A DNA stretch of 64,000 nucleotides from Gnetum montanum. Its lineage: Eukaryota > Streptophyta > Gnetopsida > Gnetales > Gnetaceae. This document shows, in pieces, positions 1 through 12,050 of the stretch. Within the stretch, counting starts at the first letter, position 1. Each line of letters opens with the position of its first letter. The stretch spans positions 16,221 through 80,220 of the forward strand of contig MNCI01027163.1 in assembly GCA_015680685.1 (NCBI GenBank). Reading direction: 5' to 3'. The position numbers and the translations under genes are program-made. The notes under the pieces are model-generated. The model was not told the DNA's origin, ran no database searches, and was given only the letters and a program-made list of their open reading frames with translations.

Positions 1-317
1 AGGTATGTTTGGAGGTGTGGGAGGGGAATGGTTCCAAAATTGTTGAGTGTATACCTCTACAAAACCCATGAGAATGCTAAGTTTGGCCAGACCTAATGCA
101 TTTTCAGCCTTTCCAAGCACGAATATAGATATGATATATCTTTTTTCACTTGGGAAGTGAGGAAATAGCAACTTCTGAGGTATCTTTTAGCTCCTAAAGC
201 TAAAGTATGCATAATTGTAGCTCATGAACTACAAATCTTACATTTACAATAGAATCTTCGATGAAGTTTGAAAATGAAGATTACAATTTGTAACATGAAT
301 TTTTTGGTGATGTTTCA
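1..317 (-). repeat. Start of T1 3' LTR (partial)
   Basis: On the minus strand the LTR begins at 317 with TGAAACATCACC, close to the TGAAACACCAC start of the T2 and T3 LTRs. Positions 60-300 align loosely with 25500-25770 of the T2 LTR, for example a shared acaaaacccat block followed by a caagtcc/caagcac and aatatagata block. The rest of the LTR lies left of the window. Confidence 0.65.
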
Positions 318-337
318 TTTGATCCTCTTTGTTGATG
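318..337 (-). other. Polypurine tract of T1
   Basis: The minus strand reads CAACAAAGAGGATCAAA directly before the LTR start. T3 has CAACAAAGAGGGCCAT in the same place. This is the plus-strand priming site used in reverse transcription. Confidence 0.65.
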
Positions 338-2280
338 TTTGGAGCATTCACCTAAGAGGCATTGAAAAAAATACAAAACATCACTATAGGTCCATCATTA
401 ATGTTCCCTCTCTGTGCTTGATCTAGTAGTGTTGAACCATGTTAAAGAATGCTTATGATGATTAGATAAGATTATGATAAGATAATAGAAGGTAAAGGTA
501 GTATTTGGCTACAAGGAAATGGTCATGAGGATTAACAATGAATTCCAAATGTTAACATCATGGTTACAATATGGCACCAACCTGTTGGTTAATCAATAAG
601 TTCTTGCACTTCATCTTTTGATGTGTTGGTCACTTGACAATGTGTTTGAGGAAGGTTTCTTTGGCCACTAGGCTCCTTCCTTTGCATGTTTAGAGCCATC
701 AATTTATCCTTTTTGGCTTCATTTGCCATTGGGATTCTTAAAAATTTTCTTCTTCTTCTTTTTTTCAATGGGTTGAAACCTTCATTAGGCTTCATCACAA
801 AAGTTGATTTTGATTTGGTTTTCCCATTAAATGAGATTTGTTACACTCAATGGACTTAATGGTTTTCTTGTTGAATGAGATGTGGTACATTTCACTGGAC
901 TTTTAGGTGGAGCATAATGAAGGGATGTCATATGATTGCAATGCATGAGTGTCAAACATTGATCAACACAATAATTTAGGATGAGGAAGGTTATAATCAA
1001 ACTACCATGTTGGGCTAAAGGTGTGGTAATGGTGATAATATGAAATAATCACTCTTGGTATAGTAGGAAAAAATTCCTAAATCTTGCCCATTGAGGTCAC
1101 ATGGTAACTTGCAACCGTAATGAGTTTCATCCTTACAATGACTTCTAGGGTTCGTCTTATAAGTACAACTCCAAGAGAATAAGAAACCAAACCAAAAAGT
1201 CATGTTGTTACAATACAATGCATAAGGCCATACAGGTAAACTAGGCTATCCAATGCCACTAAAGTTACAAAGTTTTACAATTCATTTGCTGTAAGAAAAG
1301 AGGTCATGTAGGCTCACTTGTTATTAGTTGAAAAGGTCATTGATGCCAACTATTGATATCTACAAAGATGATGTGTTAGTCATAATAAGGCTTTGGATAT
1401 GAATGATTGACTAGATTGGCCAACTCATTCCCATTCATGTTTGCTATTCTCTAATATTTCATATTAACCATAAGCTCATTATATGGCACCTAGGTAAAAA
1501 TAAGTAAATAATGATATAAAATATCTTACTAACTATGTGAACACATGCTATTTCAATGTTAAACAAAATGCAAACAAGGTCAACCAAGGCTATGGAATGT
1601 AGGTGAAGAGAAATAATATGGAATAAAAGTGAAACAAGGTTAAATGAAGGTCAAAACAAGATGAAGTACCATGCAAGCATGAAAAATAAGATCAAATATG
1701 GTCAATTGAGGAGACACTTTTGCCAGTTTTAGGCCTTAGCAGGCCATGTTGCTAGTCAGAAGCCTTGGCATGCAATGGTTACATGGTGTCAAATGATGAT
1801 CAAAGATGGTCAAATGTCACCACTTAACAACAATAAAAGGCTAAAAAAGGATAAAAAAAAGTCCATAATAAATAAAATAATATTGGCATGATGAAATTAA
1901 AGTGATGCAAAAGCTACATGAGTTCAACTAATGGTGATAGAGGTCAACAATGCATAACAAGATCAAAATAAGTCAAAATGCCATGAAATAAGGTCAAATC
2001 CATTAAAATAGAATACAGGTAGCAAAATGTTGATCATTATTAGTCAAAAAGGTTAGATTTTTCATGTTTTAGGCCTTAGTAGGCCATGGTATGAGGCTAT
2101 AGGGTTGATAGAGGAATTTGGGCACTTGAGAAGGTTTATTTAGGGTTGTTTTGAGGTAAAAGTGAGACTTTTTCTTATGACTATACTAAGGCCTACTAGT
2201 GACTATGTTGGCCTAGCATAGTTATGAATTTCCTACCATATTCAATACTAATGGGTAGTTTCCTAGGCTTAACATGTTTA
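338..2280. repeat. T1 3' non-coding region with dispersed short repeats
   Basis: No coding frame is recognisable here. The stretch is rich in variants of aaggtcaa and gatcaaa, and a block with ttttaggccttag occurs at about 1726 and again at about 2064, which suggests a degenerate 340-bp duplication. Positions 2160-2275 carry one more copy of the satellite seen at 5890-7835 (actatactaaggcc, then ggcctagcatagtt). The satellite therefore once continued across the 2281-5880 insert. Confidence 0.45.
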
Positions 2281-2282
2281 TG

Positions 2283-3530
2283 TTCGCAACCATTTAGGAT
2301 GCGACCACCAACGAGTGTCCTCGAACAGGATTTAGGTGCCTGCTCGTCTCTGGCAACACCAAGGATTTAGGATGTGTACTGTTGCGGCGTGCGGTTGTGA
2401 AAAATGAAACGATTGTGTTATGTGTAAACTATAGATGACTTGTCTTAAAGAGATTCAGCCAACTTTGCCAAGTACTGTGAGTTGTTGAGAGTTCCTATTT
2501 TGCTCAATTGCCTAGTCTATGCAGTCCTTATGATACCTACTTATAACAAATAAAATTTTGAAAAAACATTTGAGCACAACTCCGTGAATCTACTCCTAAT
2601 TTTCCCCAGAGAAAGAGATAGTTCCACAAGAAAACTAGAAATAGAGCAAGATTCGATGGAAATAGACAGAAAAGAAAGCAGATTTGCGTGGACCTCAAAT
2701 ATTTAAAGAAGGTAAAATGACACAAGTAAACACTTTGCAATAAAGCTATCCCAAATTCAATATCTACGAATTTTTCAAACTTCCAAGGCTCAAATAAGCA
2801 ATTTCTTCAAGACAATCCTACTATGCTACCAAAAAACTGCTATGTAAACTACCACATACGAGACTCCATTTTGGCTAGATAATGGATGTCAACAATTGCA
2901 TTGAAAAGAACCTTCAAAAGACTTGACAATTTCTGATTGAAATACCACGGAGATTCACTTTAAAGATAAAAAGAAGCTATTCTGGTCCCATCAAAATACC
3001 AAAGATTTTCTGAACCCTCTTGACTATTGAATCGTTCAATGGCATGACTACAAGTAGAGGCTCTCTTACAACGATCTCAATAGCCGTTTCTATATGTTGC
3101 ACAATAACAAAATTTACTACTAAAATGCCCTTAAGGTTTTTAAACACAAGCACTTATATGGCAAAATTTTAATAGAAATTTCTATCGGGGAACAAGAACG
3201 ATAAGAGCAATCTAAAAATCCCAAAATTACTTGCCAAAGATGATACTATCTAAACCAATAGCTAAACAATTTTAAAAAAATAAAAATAAAACATAACTCA
3301 TAGGACTATGACAAAGAGGTTGAAATCTTTTCTTTAGCAAGCCATCTTACAAGCAATCGTTCACAATTTCTTCTTTACAAGCTCTTCCCAGGACCCAAAG
3401 TGTGTCTCTACAGGTGAGAGCCCAAGTGTGATCCCAATGTCTTCTCAAAAGTGTAATGTATGAGATCCAATTGTGATGATGATGATCTTTTCTTCTTACC
3501 CCTGAAGCCTTTTTATAGGGTTCAAAGGTA
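2283..3530 (-). promoter_or_regulatory. Promoter- or LTR-like block with TATA signal
   Basis: On the minus strand a TATA-like CCTATAAAAAGGCTTC lies at about 3505-3521. It is followed by about 1.2 kb of T-rich leader-like sequence that ends in a CpG-rich block (2283-2410). This arrangement resembles the promoter to R-U5 part of a long LTR followed by a leader, but I could not find its partner LTR or a convincing primer site. An upstream region of the neighbouring gene fragment is the alternative. Confidence 0.3.
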
Positions 3531-3573
3531 GTTACATATTCAAAAATATCTTACCTAACTTCTCTCCCAAGTA

Positions 3574-3645
3574 ACTTGCCCAACAAGTTAGGAGATTACT
3601 TGCCCAACAAGTTAGGAGGTTACTTGCCCAACAAGTTAGGTAAGT
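3574..3645. repeat. 24-bp tandem repeat, three copies, each able to form a hairpin
   Basis: Three nearly identical 24-bp units start at 3574, 3598 and 3622. Each contains AACTTGCCCAACAAGTT, an inverted repeat (AACTTG/CAAGTT) around a five-base loop. Confidence 0.85.
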
Positions 3646-3666
3646 TACAAAAATTTTGGGTGGTTG

Positions 3667-3820
3667 TAACCACCATAGAGATAAAAATGCTTCATCTGAC
3701 AACTGTCCCATTTAGTTGCCAAGTGGCCATTGTGGAGACAAAAAGGTTGTAGTTGACATGTGTCCCATTTAGTTGACAAGTGGCCATTGTGGAGATAAAA
3801 AGGCTATAGTTGACAAGTGG
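3667..3820. repeat. 57-bp tandem repeat, about 2.7 copies
   Basis: Units begin near 3667, 3724 and 3781. They share the blocks tggccattgtggagaca, aaaaggttgtagttgaca and gtcccatttagttg with a few substitutions. Confidence 0.75.
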
Positions 3821-3914
3821 CCTTTTTAATGGTTACAAACATCATGGATTAAGGCTAGGAAGTTACATAAATCCCCCTTTTTATAAAATAGCTATACATA
3901 TAACTTTATATATA

Positions 3915-4176
3915 TATATTTAGGAACGACATAAAGGTCAATAAATAGAATTTGATCATCTATCTCCCCTTGGCCATGCTGCAGAATAATTTGGAGAGGC
4001 TTGTGCGGCCTCCTTTGCTAGAAATTAGACAAAAGTCCCTCTTCATTCCCACATATTTGGCATATTTCTGATAAACTGAAGATTCATTCCCTCGAATAAC
4101 TGCATCATGAGCATCGATCTCTTGTCCGAACTCATTTTCAGAAGGTTTCATAACCTTTTGTTGTAGCATTTATTAG
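3915..4176 (-). pseudogene. Sialyltransferase-like (GT29) fragment, frameshifted
   Basis: The minus-strand translation from 4170 contains EFGQEIDAHDAVIRGNE, then YQKYAKYVGMKRDF. Plant sialyltransferase-like proteins of the GT29 family carry very similar sequence in the first sialylmotif (L): a GEEID.HDAVIR.NE stretch, then KYAKYVG.KRDF. After RDF the frame drifts. In a neighbouring frame GEIDDQILFIDL continues in the position where the family has a DEVLIIKS-like strand, so at least one frameshift is present. The enzyme family acts in the Golgi as type II membrane proteins. Here only about 80 residues of a protein of roughly 450 are recognisable, so it is not functional. The assignment rests on remembered family patterns, not a search. 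Confidence 0.55.
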
Positions 4177-4379
4177 CTCCTAATTGTACAATTCTCTTTG
4201 TTACGTAAGTCATCCAACCCTTAGGCCGAGCATCCAAATATTCCCTTGTTAATATTGTGGTGATGTTACAATACTTCAGGATATGAAAATACTACTTTGC
4301 AATGGTCCACAACACGTGCCTCAAGCCCCAAACCATTTCTTCTCATGCATTTCCCACACAGCGTTGAGAACCAGAAACC

Positions 4380-4900
4380 CTGAAGATCGGTGCAGTTGTG
4401 TATCTATTGAATGTATTCCTGAAAGAGGCACTGATCGTATTCCAGAGCATGCAGTCTTTTGAAACCAGGCTGAGCCAATCGTCTCTTGTCACGGTTTTTG
4501 TCACCATTTCACCTATGGGAAGGAGTAGGGCAGGGCCTACACTAAATCCCTGCGATAATCGAAGAGTAGAACGCAGAGGTTTTTCCTAATCTAGTCTGCA
4601 TGCAAGCCATAAGGTCCCATCTGGCTAGAGAAATCAAAATTACATACTTCTAAATGGGAATCAACTTCATGTAGTTGTATCGTCTCAAATTCGCATTTAA
4701 TGTTGAGAATCCATTGTTGCATCTTGTTGCAGGAAATTATAGCTACTTGATGAAGAAATTTACACCGAAATTGAAACGCCCATGCCTCAGCTTGCAAAAA
4801 AAAAATTTGCGTCCAACACCAGGAGGCAAACAAGAATCCCAAGCCTGAGCTTGGTCCTCTATTCGCAATTCAAAAAAATGGCAAGGAAATGCTGACAGGG
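4380..4900 (-). pseudogene. Possible upstream part of the GT29-like fragment
   Basis: Upstream of the motif-L fragment on the same strand are two open stretches: one at 4591-4842 (83 codons), and one at about 4380-4575 that reads TRDDWLSLVSKDC in its middle. Both have balanced base composition unlike the AT-rich surroundings. They sit where N-terminal exons of a GT29-like gene would be, but I could not match them residue by residue to that family. They could equally be unrelated captured sequence. Confidence 0.25.
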
Positions 4901-5880
4901 ACAGAGTTACAAGATGAAGAAAATATATGAAGAACGATCAAGAAATAGAGAGCCAAAGAACCCCCTTGTTTAATGCAAATACGGGGGTTTTTGCATTTTG
5001 CGTTGCATTGTGTTCGCATCTCTGCGATTTTTTTCTATTTCAATTTCAGCAACATCAAATGTTTTTAAATTTCAAGCACAGCAACATCAAATTTTTCTCT
5101 ATCCAAATCACAAACTAGAACACTCTCTTCCTTCTCAGAATGCTTATCCAAATCCTGAGCAATTGCTGCTCACATTTTTTAAAAAAAATATTGGCAATTT
5201 CCTTCACTTTAGCATCACCATGGAAGATATCTCCTCTACAGTAAATCATTTACTTCCACCCATGAAAATTACCTCTATCAGTGGCTTGCCTTCAGGGCTA
5301 GCAATTACAGAAAATAACCAATGGCATTATTAGTCTGAATACTAGGGTCTGAAAAGCATCTGCCAATAATTCTCTTGGCATCAAAGACAGTATTTTGGTG
5401 GTTCCATGCAAACTAATTCATGATAGCTTGACCCACAAGCCGTTTAGTGGCAGTAAAGGAAACCATGGAGGGAGTGGTTCTGTTGCCCTGTTGTTGTTTT
5501 TCCAGTTTTGAAATGTCTTTTTCATAGTATCACATAACATTATTGTGCTCTAAAAATCTGAGTCATAGCTATCCATAATTAAAAGAAATAAATGTCATCA
5601 AATATTTTTGGATTTGTTAAAAAACTCTTCATCTTGTTATGATATTCCAAGGATACCACCATACACTTTGATACAATTGTGTTATTTCCCTTACGAAGTT
5701 TGAAAAGAGATTTCTTTTTTTTTACTTGCTAATTTTATCATGCCAACCTGTTCCATGAAATGGCCAAAATGTGCCAACAATTTACTTTCAAGCTCTATAT
5801 GGCCTAGACAATTAGCACATGGGGTTGGTATTGAGGACTAGCAAGTTTTGGCTTTGTTTTCCACCTTCCAAATGTTTAAA
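4881..5880. other. Unassigned right part of the insert
   Basis: One open frame of 111 codons lies on the plus strand (4998-5333), with no recognisable domain. It overlaps what would be the 5' flank of the GT29-like fragment and is probably a chance frame. Nothing else is identifiable up to the satellite. Confidence 0.3.
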
Positions 5881-5889
5881 ATGATGTTT

Positions 5890-7835
5890 CCATTGGTAAC
5901 TACACTAGGCTAACGTAGTTAAGGTAGGCCCTAACATAGTCACATGAAATAAGTGGATACATGGGGATTTAGAATTGGGATTAGGGCTCTATTAGCTTCC
6001 CAAGATAACATAGGATCATTGAAGGACTGAATTGACTACTTGGAGGTCAAAATTGGGTAACCAAAGTGGGTTTTATGGAAATTCCCATCACACTACAGTG
6101 GGATAGCATAGTCATGCATGGTGTTAGTGTAGTCATGGAAAATTTGGTATTTTAAGGGTTGATGCAGAGTGAAATTGTAATTGGATGAAGTGGGACAAGG
6201 TTCTAAGCTTCTTAAGTTAGTTTTGGATCATTCTAAGTGATATACTATTGGTAGACCTTGCTAAAAAATATGTTTTCATTGTGAATATGTTGGGCTAGCA
6301 TAGTCATAGGCCTTCCCAATGTATTCATGCATGGAATATGATTTTTGGTGAGTTTTCAAGCCTAATTTACCATGTTAATGAACTTCTAAGGTCACTAGTA
6401 CTTCTAGCTAGGGTTTTAGTGTTAAGATTGTTAGATCTAGTGATTGTTTGGGTCTTGGTATAGTGAAATACCTCTTGACTATGTTGGCTTGGTGTAGGCA
6501 TGTAACTCCTAGCATAGTTGATATGTTTGTGGTGAAAAATGATGGATATTAGATTATTTCCTAGAGTTTCAAGGTGTTAGCATGCTTTGGTAGGGTTCTA
6601 GATCTTTCTAGAAGTCAATTTGAGTTGTTTCTAGTTCATTTTGGTATTTTCCTTGTGGAATATGCTAGCCCAATGTACGCATGCAATTCTTGGCATGGTC
6701 AGCCTTGGAAATAAAAAAAAAAATGAAAATGGACTATTTTCAGATCTTCCATGTGAACTATGTTGGAGTTCACTAGTTACTATGTTAAGCTAGCATAGGC
6801 ATGCAATTCCTACTATAGTTGGCCTTAACTATTTTCCCATGAAATTCTATTCTATTTATTCCATTTATTTTAATTGAAAAAATAGAAAAGGAAATGAAAA
6901 TAAACTATTTTTGGATTTTTCATGTGAACTATGTTGGGCTTCACTAGTGACTACACTGGGTCAACCTAGACATGTAATTCCATGTAGTTAGCCTTAGAAA
7001 TGAAAATATAAATAGAAATGGAAATGAAAGAAAAAAGGGAAATGGAAATGGATTTTTTTTTGATTTTTCATATGAACTATGCTAGGCTTCACTAGTGACT
7101 ATACTAGGCTAGCGTAGGCATGCAATTCCTAGCATAGCTAGCCTTAACTATTTTTCCATAAAATTCTATTCCATTTATTTTGATGGTAATGGAAATGGAA
7201 ATGGAAATAGCCTATTTTGGGACTTTTCATGTGAACTATGTTGGACTTCACTAGTGACTACACTAGGCTAGCATAGGCATGCAATTCCTAGCATAGTAAG
7301 AGTTAAATATGGTTCCATGAAAATATATTCCATTAATTCTATTTATTTCAATGAAAATGAAAATAGAAATGGACTATTTATTGATTTTTCATGTGAACTA
7401 CACTAGGGTTTAGTAGTGCATGTAATTTCCAGCATAGTTAGCCTTAGGTATTTTTGCATGAAAGATTATTCCATTTATTTTGATAGAAATGGGAACAAAA
7501 AAGAAAATGGAAATGAAAACAAAAATAGACTATTTTTGGATTTTTCATGTGAACTGCACTAGGCTTCACTAGTAACTACATCGGGCTAGCATAGGCATGC
7601 AATTCCTAGCGTAGTCAACCTTAATTATTTTTCCATGAATTTATATTTCATTTATTCCATTTATTCTGAAGGAAATGAAAATAAAAATGGACTATTTTGG
7701 GATTTTCCATGTGAACTATGCTAGGCTTCACTATTAACTATGTTGGGCTAGCATAGGTATGCAATTTCCAGTGTAGTCAACCTTAACTATTTTTCCATGA
7801 AAGGCTATTCCATTTATTCTATTTCTAGCCTAAAA
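5890..7835. repeat. Degenerate tandem satellite, monomer about 160 bp
   Basis: A core resembling ggctagcataggcatgcaa recurs at about 6500, 6681, 6801, 6972, 7120, 7279, 7420, 7597 and 7759, with spacings of 120-181 bp and most near 160. Each monomer holds gtgaactatgctaggcttca, cactagtgactacactagg, the core, tcctagcatagttagcctta, tttttccatgaaattctatt and a purine run of ggaaat units. The parts before 6500 are more diverged. The array lies in the 3' non-coding region of T1. Confidence 0.8.
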
Positions 7836-9430
7836 CCCTTGCATTTTCTCAAATCTAGGCTTGTGTATTTGTTGTATTTGAATTTTGTCAAAATTCCACT
7901 ATAGATTTATGCCATGTTTACTTATTTTTTTATGTTACTTTAGTTTTGGGTTTTGTTTACATTGTGGAATAAATGCTATTTTCCATGATCTTCATGGGTT
8001 TTTTTGCTTTTTCCCTCCCAGAAAGCAATGCCACTTATGATTTTTTTTGTAAACAAATAGCTAGGTATTTTAATTTTTCAAGGATATGAGGTTATTGATT
8101 ATTTTCTTTTAATTAATTTTATTTTTAAACCACTTAATTTCACCTCATAGTTAATTTTTTATGGATGTTTCCATTAGGCTATGTCAAATGGGTTTTTATT
8201 TTCTTGGCTATTTTTGGTGTAATTTAAGCATTTTTTCTATAGTAAAAGCTGATGAATTTTTGGGTTTTATGGTTGTAGTATATTATTTAGTTGTTCAAGA
8301 ATTCCAATGAATATGGAATCATTGAATTTGGATGAATGGTTAATTTTTGGCAAGTGTTTCTGTAACCTCATGTGAAATTGGGTTTTGGTCATGATGGCCA
8401 TGTTTAGTTTATTTTGTAATTTTTTTCTAAAAGATGGTTAAGAATTTTTATGTTTTTTTTATAGGATTATAGTTCATGGTTTTACAATTCCAACAGCTAT
8501 GGAATCATCAAAATTGGGTAATTGCTTAATTTTTTATTAGATAAGTGGTTAATTTTTTACGAGTGTTTTCGTAAAGTGCTACAGAATTAAGGTTTTATGA
8601 TTTTTATGCATTTACCCTTGTGAAGATGGGCAACATTGATACTTCAAAAAAGTTTTCACATCAGCATCCCATGATCTTGGGGATTTTTTGAAGTGTTGAT
8701 AAGGGTTTCAAAGTGGTTTGAAGAAAATTATTTTTTTTTTGATAATTTTTTACCAATGGTTTCCTGTGGCCATTTTTCTTAGTTTTGATGTTGTTGAATT
8801 TTGTGGAATTGTGGTTCATGGCCTTAGATTGTGTTTTGAGTTTTTCTAAGCATGGAAATCAATGTGGAAACCAAATTCCTAGTTTTACACTATCATTTCC
8901 ATGTTTTTGGTATTAAATTATCATCTTGATATTTTTGGTTGTAAACTATTATGTTGTAGGCTCTAAGGATGTAAACTAAGTTGTAAATAGACCATATATG
9001 TTTGCTAGTTTAAGGCCATGGTGGGCCATACAATGTTTGCTAGTTTAAGACCATGTGAGCCATGATTTTTCTAGTTTAAGGCCTTATAGGGCTAGGATCC
9101 ATACTTTCCTAGTAAGTATTGGATGCTCTCGAAAGCACATGTAATGTTAAAACCAACCTTGAAACATGATATAATGTTGTGAAAGTAAAAAAATGATCAT
9201 TAACAAAAGAAGTGATAAGATGTTTACTATGAACTTTTTGTTTGACTTTCAAGAGGTTAAGGAATCCTTTTGGTACAACTTTAAGTTCACCACCTTTCTT
9301 GTTAACCAAGGTGAGTTATATGCATTTTTGTTAGTCACTTTGTGTTGTAGCATTGATGTTGCTAGAATCATCATTTTCTTTGTTGTTGGTGGCCCCAGTT
9401 TGAGTATCGAGATTTTTCTCTTAAAACTCC
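7836..9430. repeat. T1 3' non-coding region with degenerate duplications
   Basis: No protein-coding signal was seen. A block at about 8290-8390 (aattccaatgaatatggaat, then gtttctgtaa) is repeated in diverged form at about 8485-8600. A 33-35 bp unit, tttgctagtttaaggccatg, occurs three times at about 9001, 9036 and 9067. Runs of T are frequent on the plus strand. Confidence 0.5.
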
Positions 9431-9439
9431 ACCGCTGAA

Positions 9440-9895
9440 CCCTAGTCGATGTTGACATAGTTAATCAAAGGTAGCAACATTTTGTCTCCATGAATGATGA
9501 TTTTCCCTTCCTTGTAGGGCAAGTGAATCATTTTATGTATAAGGGATGAAACTACACAAAGCTTTGCTAACCATTATCTTCCTAAGATCAAGTTGAAGCC
9601 AAGTATCTCTTCAACTACTAAAAAGTTGGCAAATGTAGGGAATTACTCATTGGTTATGTAATCTAAGGAGACAGAACCTCACATTGCTACTCATGATCAA
9701 TTAAATGACTTGAGTGCTAATTTAGTTGTTGCTTAGAGATTCTTAATCAAGCCTAATTTGTCAATAACAAAAAATGGTATCACATTAGTTGATGCACCTT
9801 CATCTACATGAACATGATAAACCTTGTATCTGTCAACACATATAGTGATGAGGAGAGGATCAGATAGCACCTCTTCATTCTAAGAGTCAATCTTC
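9440..9895 (-). pseudogene. Retroviral-type aspartic protease domain of T1
   Basis: The decayed minus-strand reading contains VDEGASTNVIPF (about 9778-9815), the position of the D-[ST]-G active-site loop. This is followed by VIDKLGL, LKSFN, VVEEILGFNLILGR (about 9580-9625) and WLAKLCVVSS. The order and spacing match the protease of T3 (36080-36475). The enzyme would cleave the Gag polyprotein in virus-like particles. The active-site triad reads D-E-G instead of D-S/T-G, and several stops interrupt the frame, so it is inactive. Polyprotein sequence resembling the T3 C-terminal tail (IIIHGDKMLLPL) follows. Confidence 0.75.
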
Positions 9896-12050
9896 ACTTC
9901 ACTATCATAGAAGTTAAGCATAGGTTGATGTCCATTTTCTCCAAATGAAGCTTGCTCAATGATAGAGTGAACTAATTCTTTGTTGGTGAACATGTCTCTA
10001 CTCATAGGGATAGAGGTTAACACTTGAGCTTGTGCATCCCTATGTGCAAGAGAGGTAATGATGAGGTCATACAAGTTTAGTAATGTGTTCTTTTGCTTTA
10101 ATAATGATTTTTCTTGCTCCATTTTTGTGAGAAAACCTTTTCCTTTGGCATGTGATGTTTTAATGTTAGTGGTTCTAACTTCTTTAAAACTTCCTAGGGT
10201 TTGTGGCTTAGGTTTCAATGTATGTGCATTAGACCCCTTTTTCATGATTGTAGTTGATCTTGGTGTAGGTTATTTCAAAGTCTTTTATCATTGGTTACCT
10301 TGAGTGAAATTGTTTGTTGGTTTGATGATAGGTTGATGTTTTCACTATTGTAATGATGGTTTATTACTAACCTTTGAGTTGTGGGCCACTATAGGTGGGC
10401 TCTAGCCATGTGTTGTTTAAGGTTAAGGGACTTCGATAACAAATGGTTCCCTAGGCTTTGAAGGATTAGCAACTCATTGATTACATTGTGATGTTCAAGC
10501 CACTAAAGGAGGGACATGTATGATGAAAGCCTTGTTAGGAGTTGGAGGGGGTGGTACCCATATGATGAATGGATTTCTAGGATTTGTGTTTTTGGGCTAT
10601 GATGATACTTTGATGATAAATGATTTCCCAGGAGGATTAGACCATTTGGTTTCCATGAATGAGGCTATAGTATAGAAGTTATTGTTAGCTCTTGGAGAGT
10701 TAGTCTTATTCAACACCAACTCTCCATGGTCTATCATCGTTTGGAGGTCATCCCTTAATGCTAGCCAAAAATTAATGTCATGACTATCCATTTGATGATA
10801 ATGATAATACCTATTCAGTTTGAAGTACTATGATAGCTTAGGATCATCTTCAATAGCTATCTTTGGATCTCTAGCTATGTCATAAAGATGATCATGCCTC
10901 TTTCAAGCTTCTTTAGATAGTTTCTTATGTTTTCTACAATCATATGTAAGAAACTATTATAGAAGCTTAGGGGGCTTTATAGGCAACCTAGTGTACTTCA
11001 ACCTAGCCTTCCATCCAACATTTAGTCTTGGTTGATTTGAAGCATATGAAGTGGATGATTGTAATGAGTCTTGGGATGTGTTCCATGATGGTGATCCTTA
11101 CCTCTCTCCTTATTTTGAGTCTTTTGTTACTGCAACCATAGTTGCATGTTCTTACTTGGTTTTATCCCTATCCATCCTTGAATGTTGACTTTTATAGGCC
11201 ATGTAGGCCAACTCGTTACTCACCTTAGTTGCCTCCTCAATGTTCTTGATTTATGAGAAGGCTTGGCTTGGTGATTGGGGCTCTAGGTAGTAATTCTTCA
11301 ACTTGATAATGGCATTCATTTCTCCCTTGTAGATGGCTAAGAGGTAAGTTTCAACAATAGACTCTAAAATCTCATTAAGTGTTGAGTTTCACCTTTGAAT
11401 GAACCTTTTAACTAGTTCAAGTGATCCCCACTTCACCTTCATTAGTTGATCAAATGTGGCATCTAGCTTTACGTTGTAGTTGAAGTGATTGAAAAATTGG
11501 TTAATCAAGTTCCCAAGGAAATATATTGAACCTCTAAGTAAGGTTCAATACTAATCTAGAGCCTTATCCTTAAGGAACATAGGGAAAATTCTTAATATCC
11601 TATGAGGCCAAGCTGTACTCAAATTCAAAGGTAACTAGATGTGGATTGGAATCCCCTTCATCATTATATTTAGTGAAGTTTGGAATATAAAAGCCAATGG
11701 ATAAGGTTATTTAAGGTACAATAGGACTTATAGGATCATCTTGGTAGAAGTCTAGAACCTTCACCATTTGAGTTGTATTAGCCTTGAGTTTCTACAACTC
11801 TTTGGTAAGGTCTTGGATCATTTTGAAGGCTTGATCTAGGCCTTGGGAAATACCTTTAGGTTTTGGTGCTTTTGAAAATGATTCAAAAATAAATTAAGAG
11901 GTTTGAGGCTATGTGATGGGTATTAATACAGATGGAAGAGGTTGGATGACCTCCGTAGTAGGTGGGTTAAACAAGTAGAAAGAGGTCTGAGTTGGAACAT
12001 GTGGTATGAAGGGTGCAAAAGAAGTATGAGAGGCTTGTATTACTAAAATG
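9880..12050 (-). pseudogene. Gag of T1 (Tat-like, Retrotrans_gag type)
   Basis: Reading from 12050 down, recognisable pieces are VLDFYQDDPISPIVP (about 11712-11757), FTKYNDEGDSNPHL, a badly broken core with PWELD, a linker with YHSTSN and a DINFWLALRDDLQTMIDHGE segment (10597-10791). A C-terminal segment with LLNLYDLIITSLAHR (9880-10245) then leads into protease. The same modules occur in T2 and T3 in the same order. Gag forms the particle and binds RNA. No CCHC zinc knuckle was seen in any of the three copies. Many stops and frameshifts are present. Confidence 0.7.

Larger units (their letters stand above)
2281..5880. other. Foreign insert within the T1 satellite region
   Basis: Satellite-like sequence stops at about 2275 and resumes at about 5890. 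The 3.6 kb between has a different texture, with GC-richer and CpG-containing patches at 2283-2410 and 4300-4620. It contains a TATA-like signal, two tandem arrays and a GT29-like coding fragment, all best read on the minus strand. The ends were not resolved to the base and no target duplication was confirmed. It may be an independent transposon, or host DNA captured by the element. Confidence 0.45.

Noticed and set aside
589-798. Open frame of 69 codons on the minus strand with a run of Lys/Arg
   Set aside because: It lies in the T1 3' non-coding region, has no recognisable domain and no support beyond being open.
4998-5333. 111-codon open frame on the plus strand
   Set aside because: No domain or motif, and it lies opposite the probable 5' flank of the GT29-like fragment. 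Likely chance.
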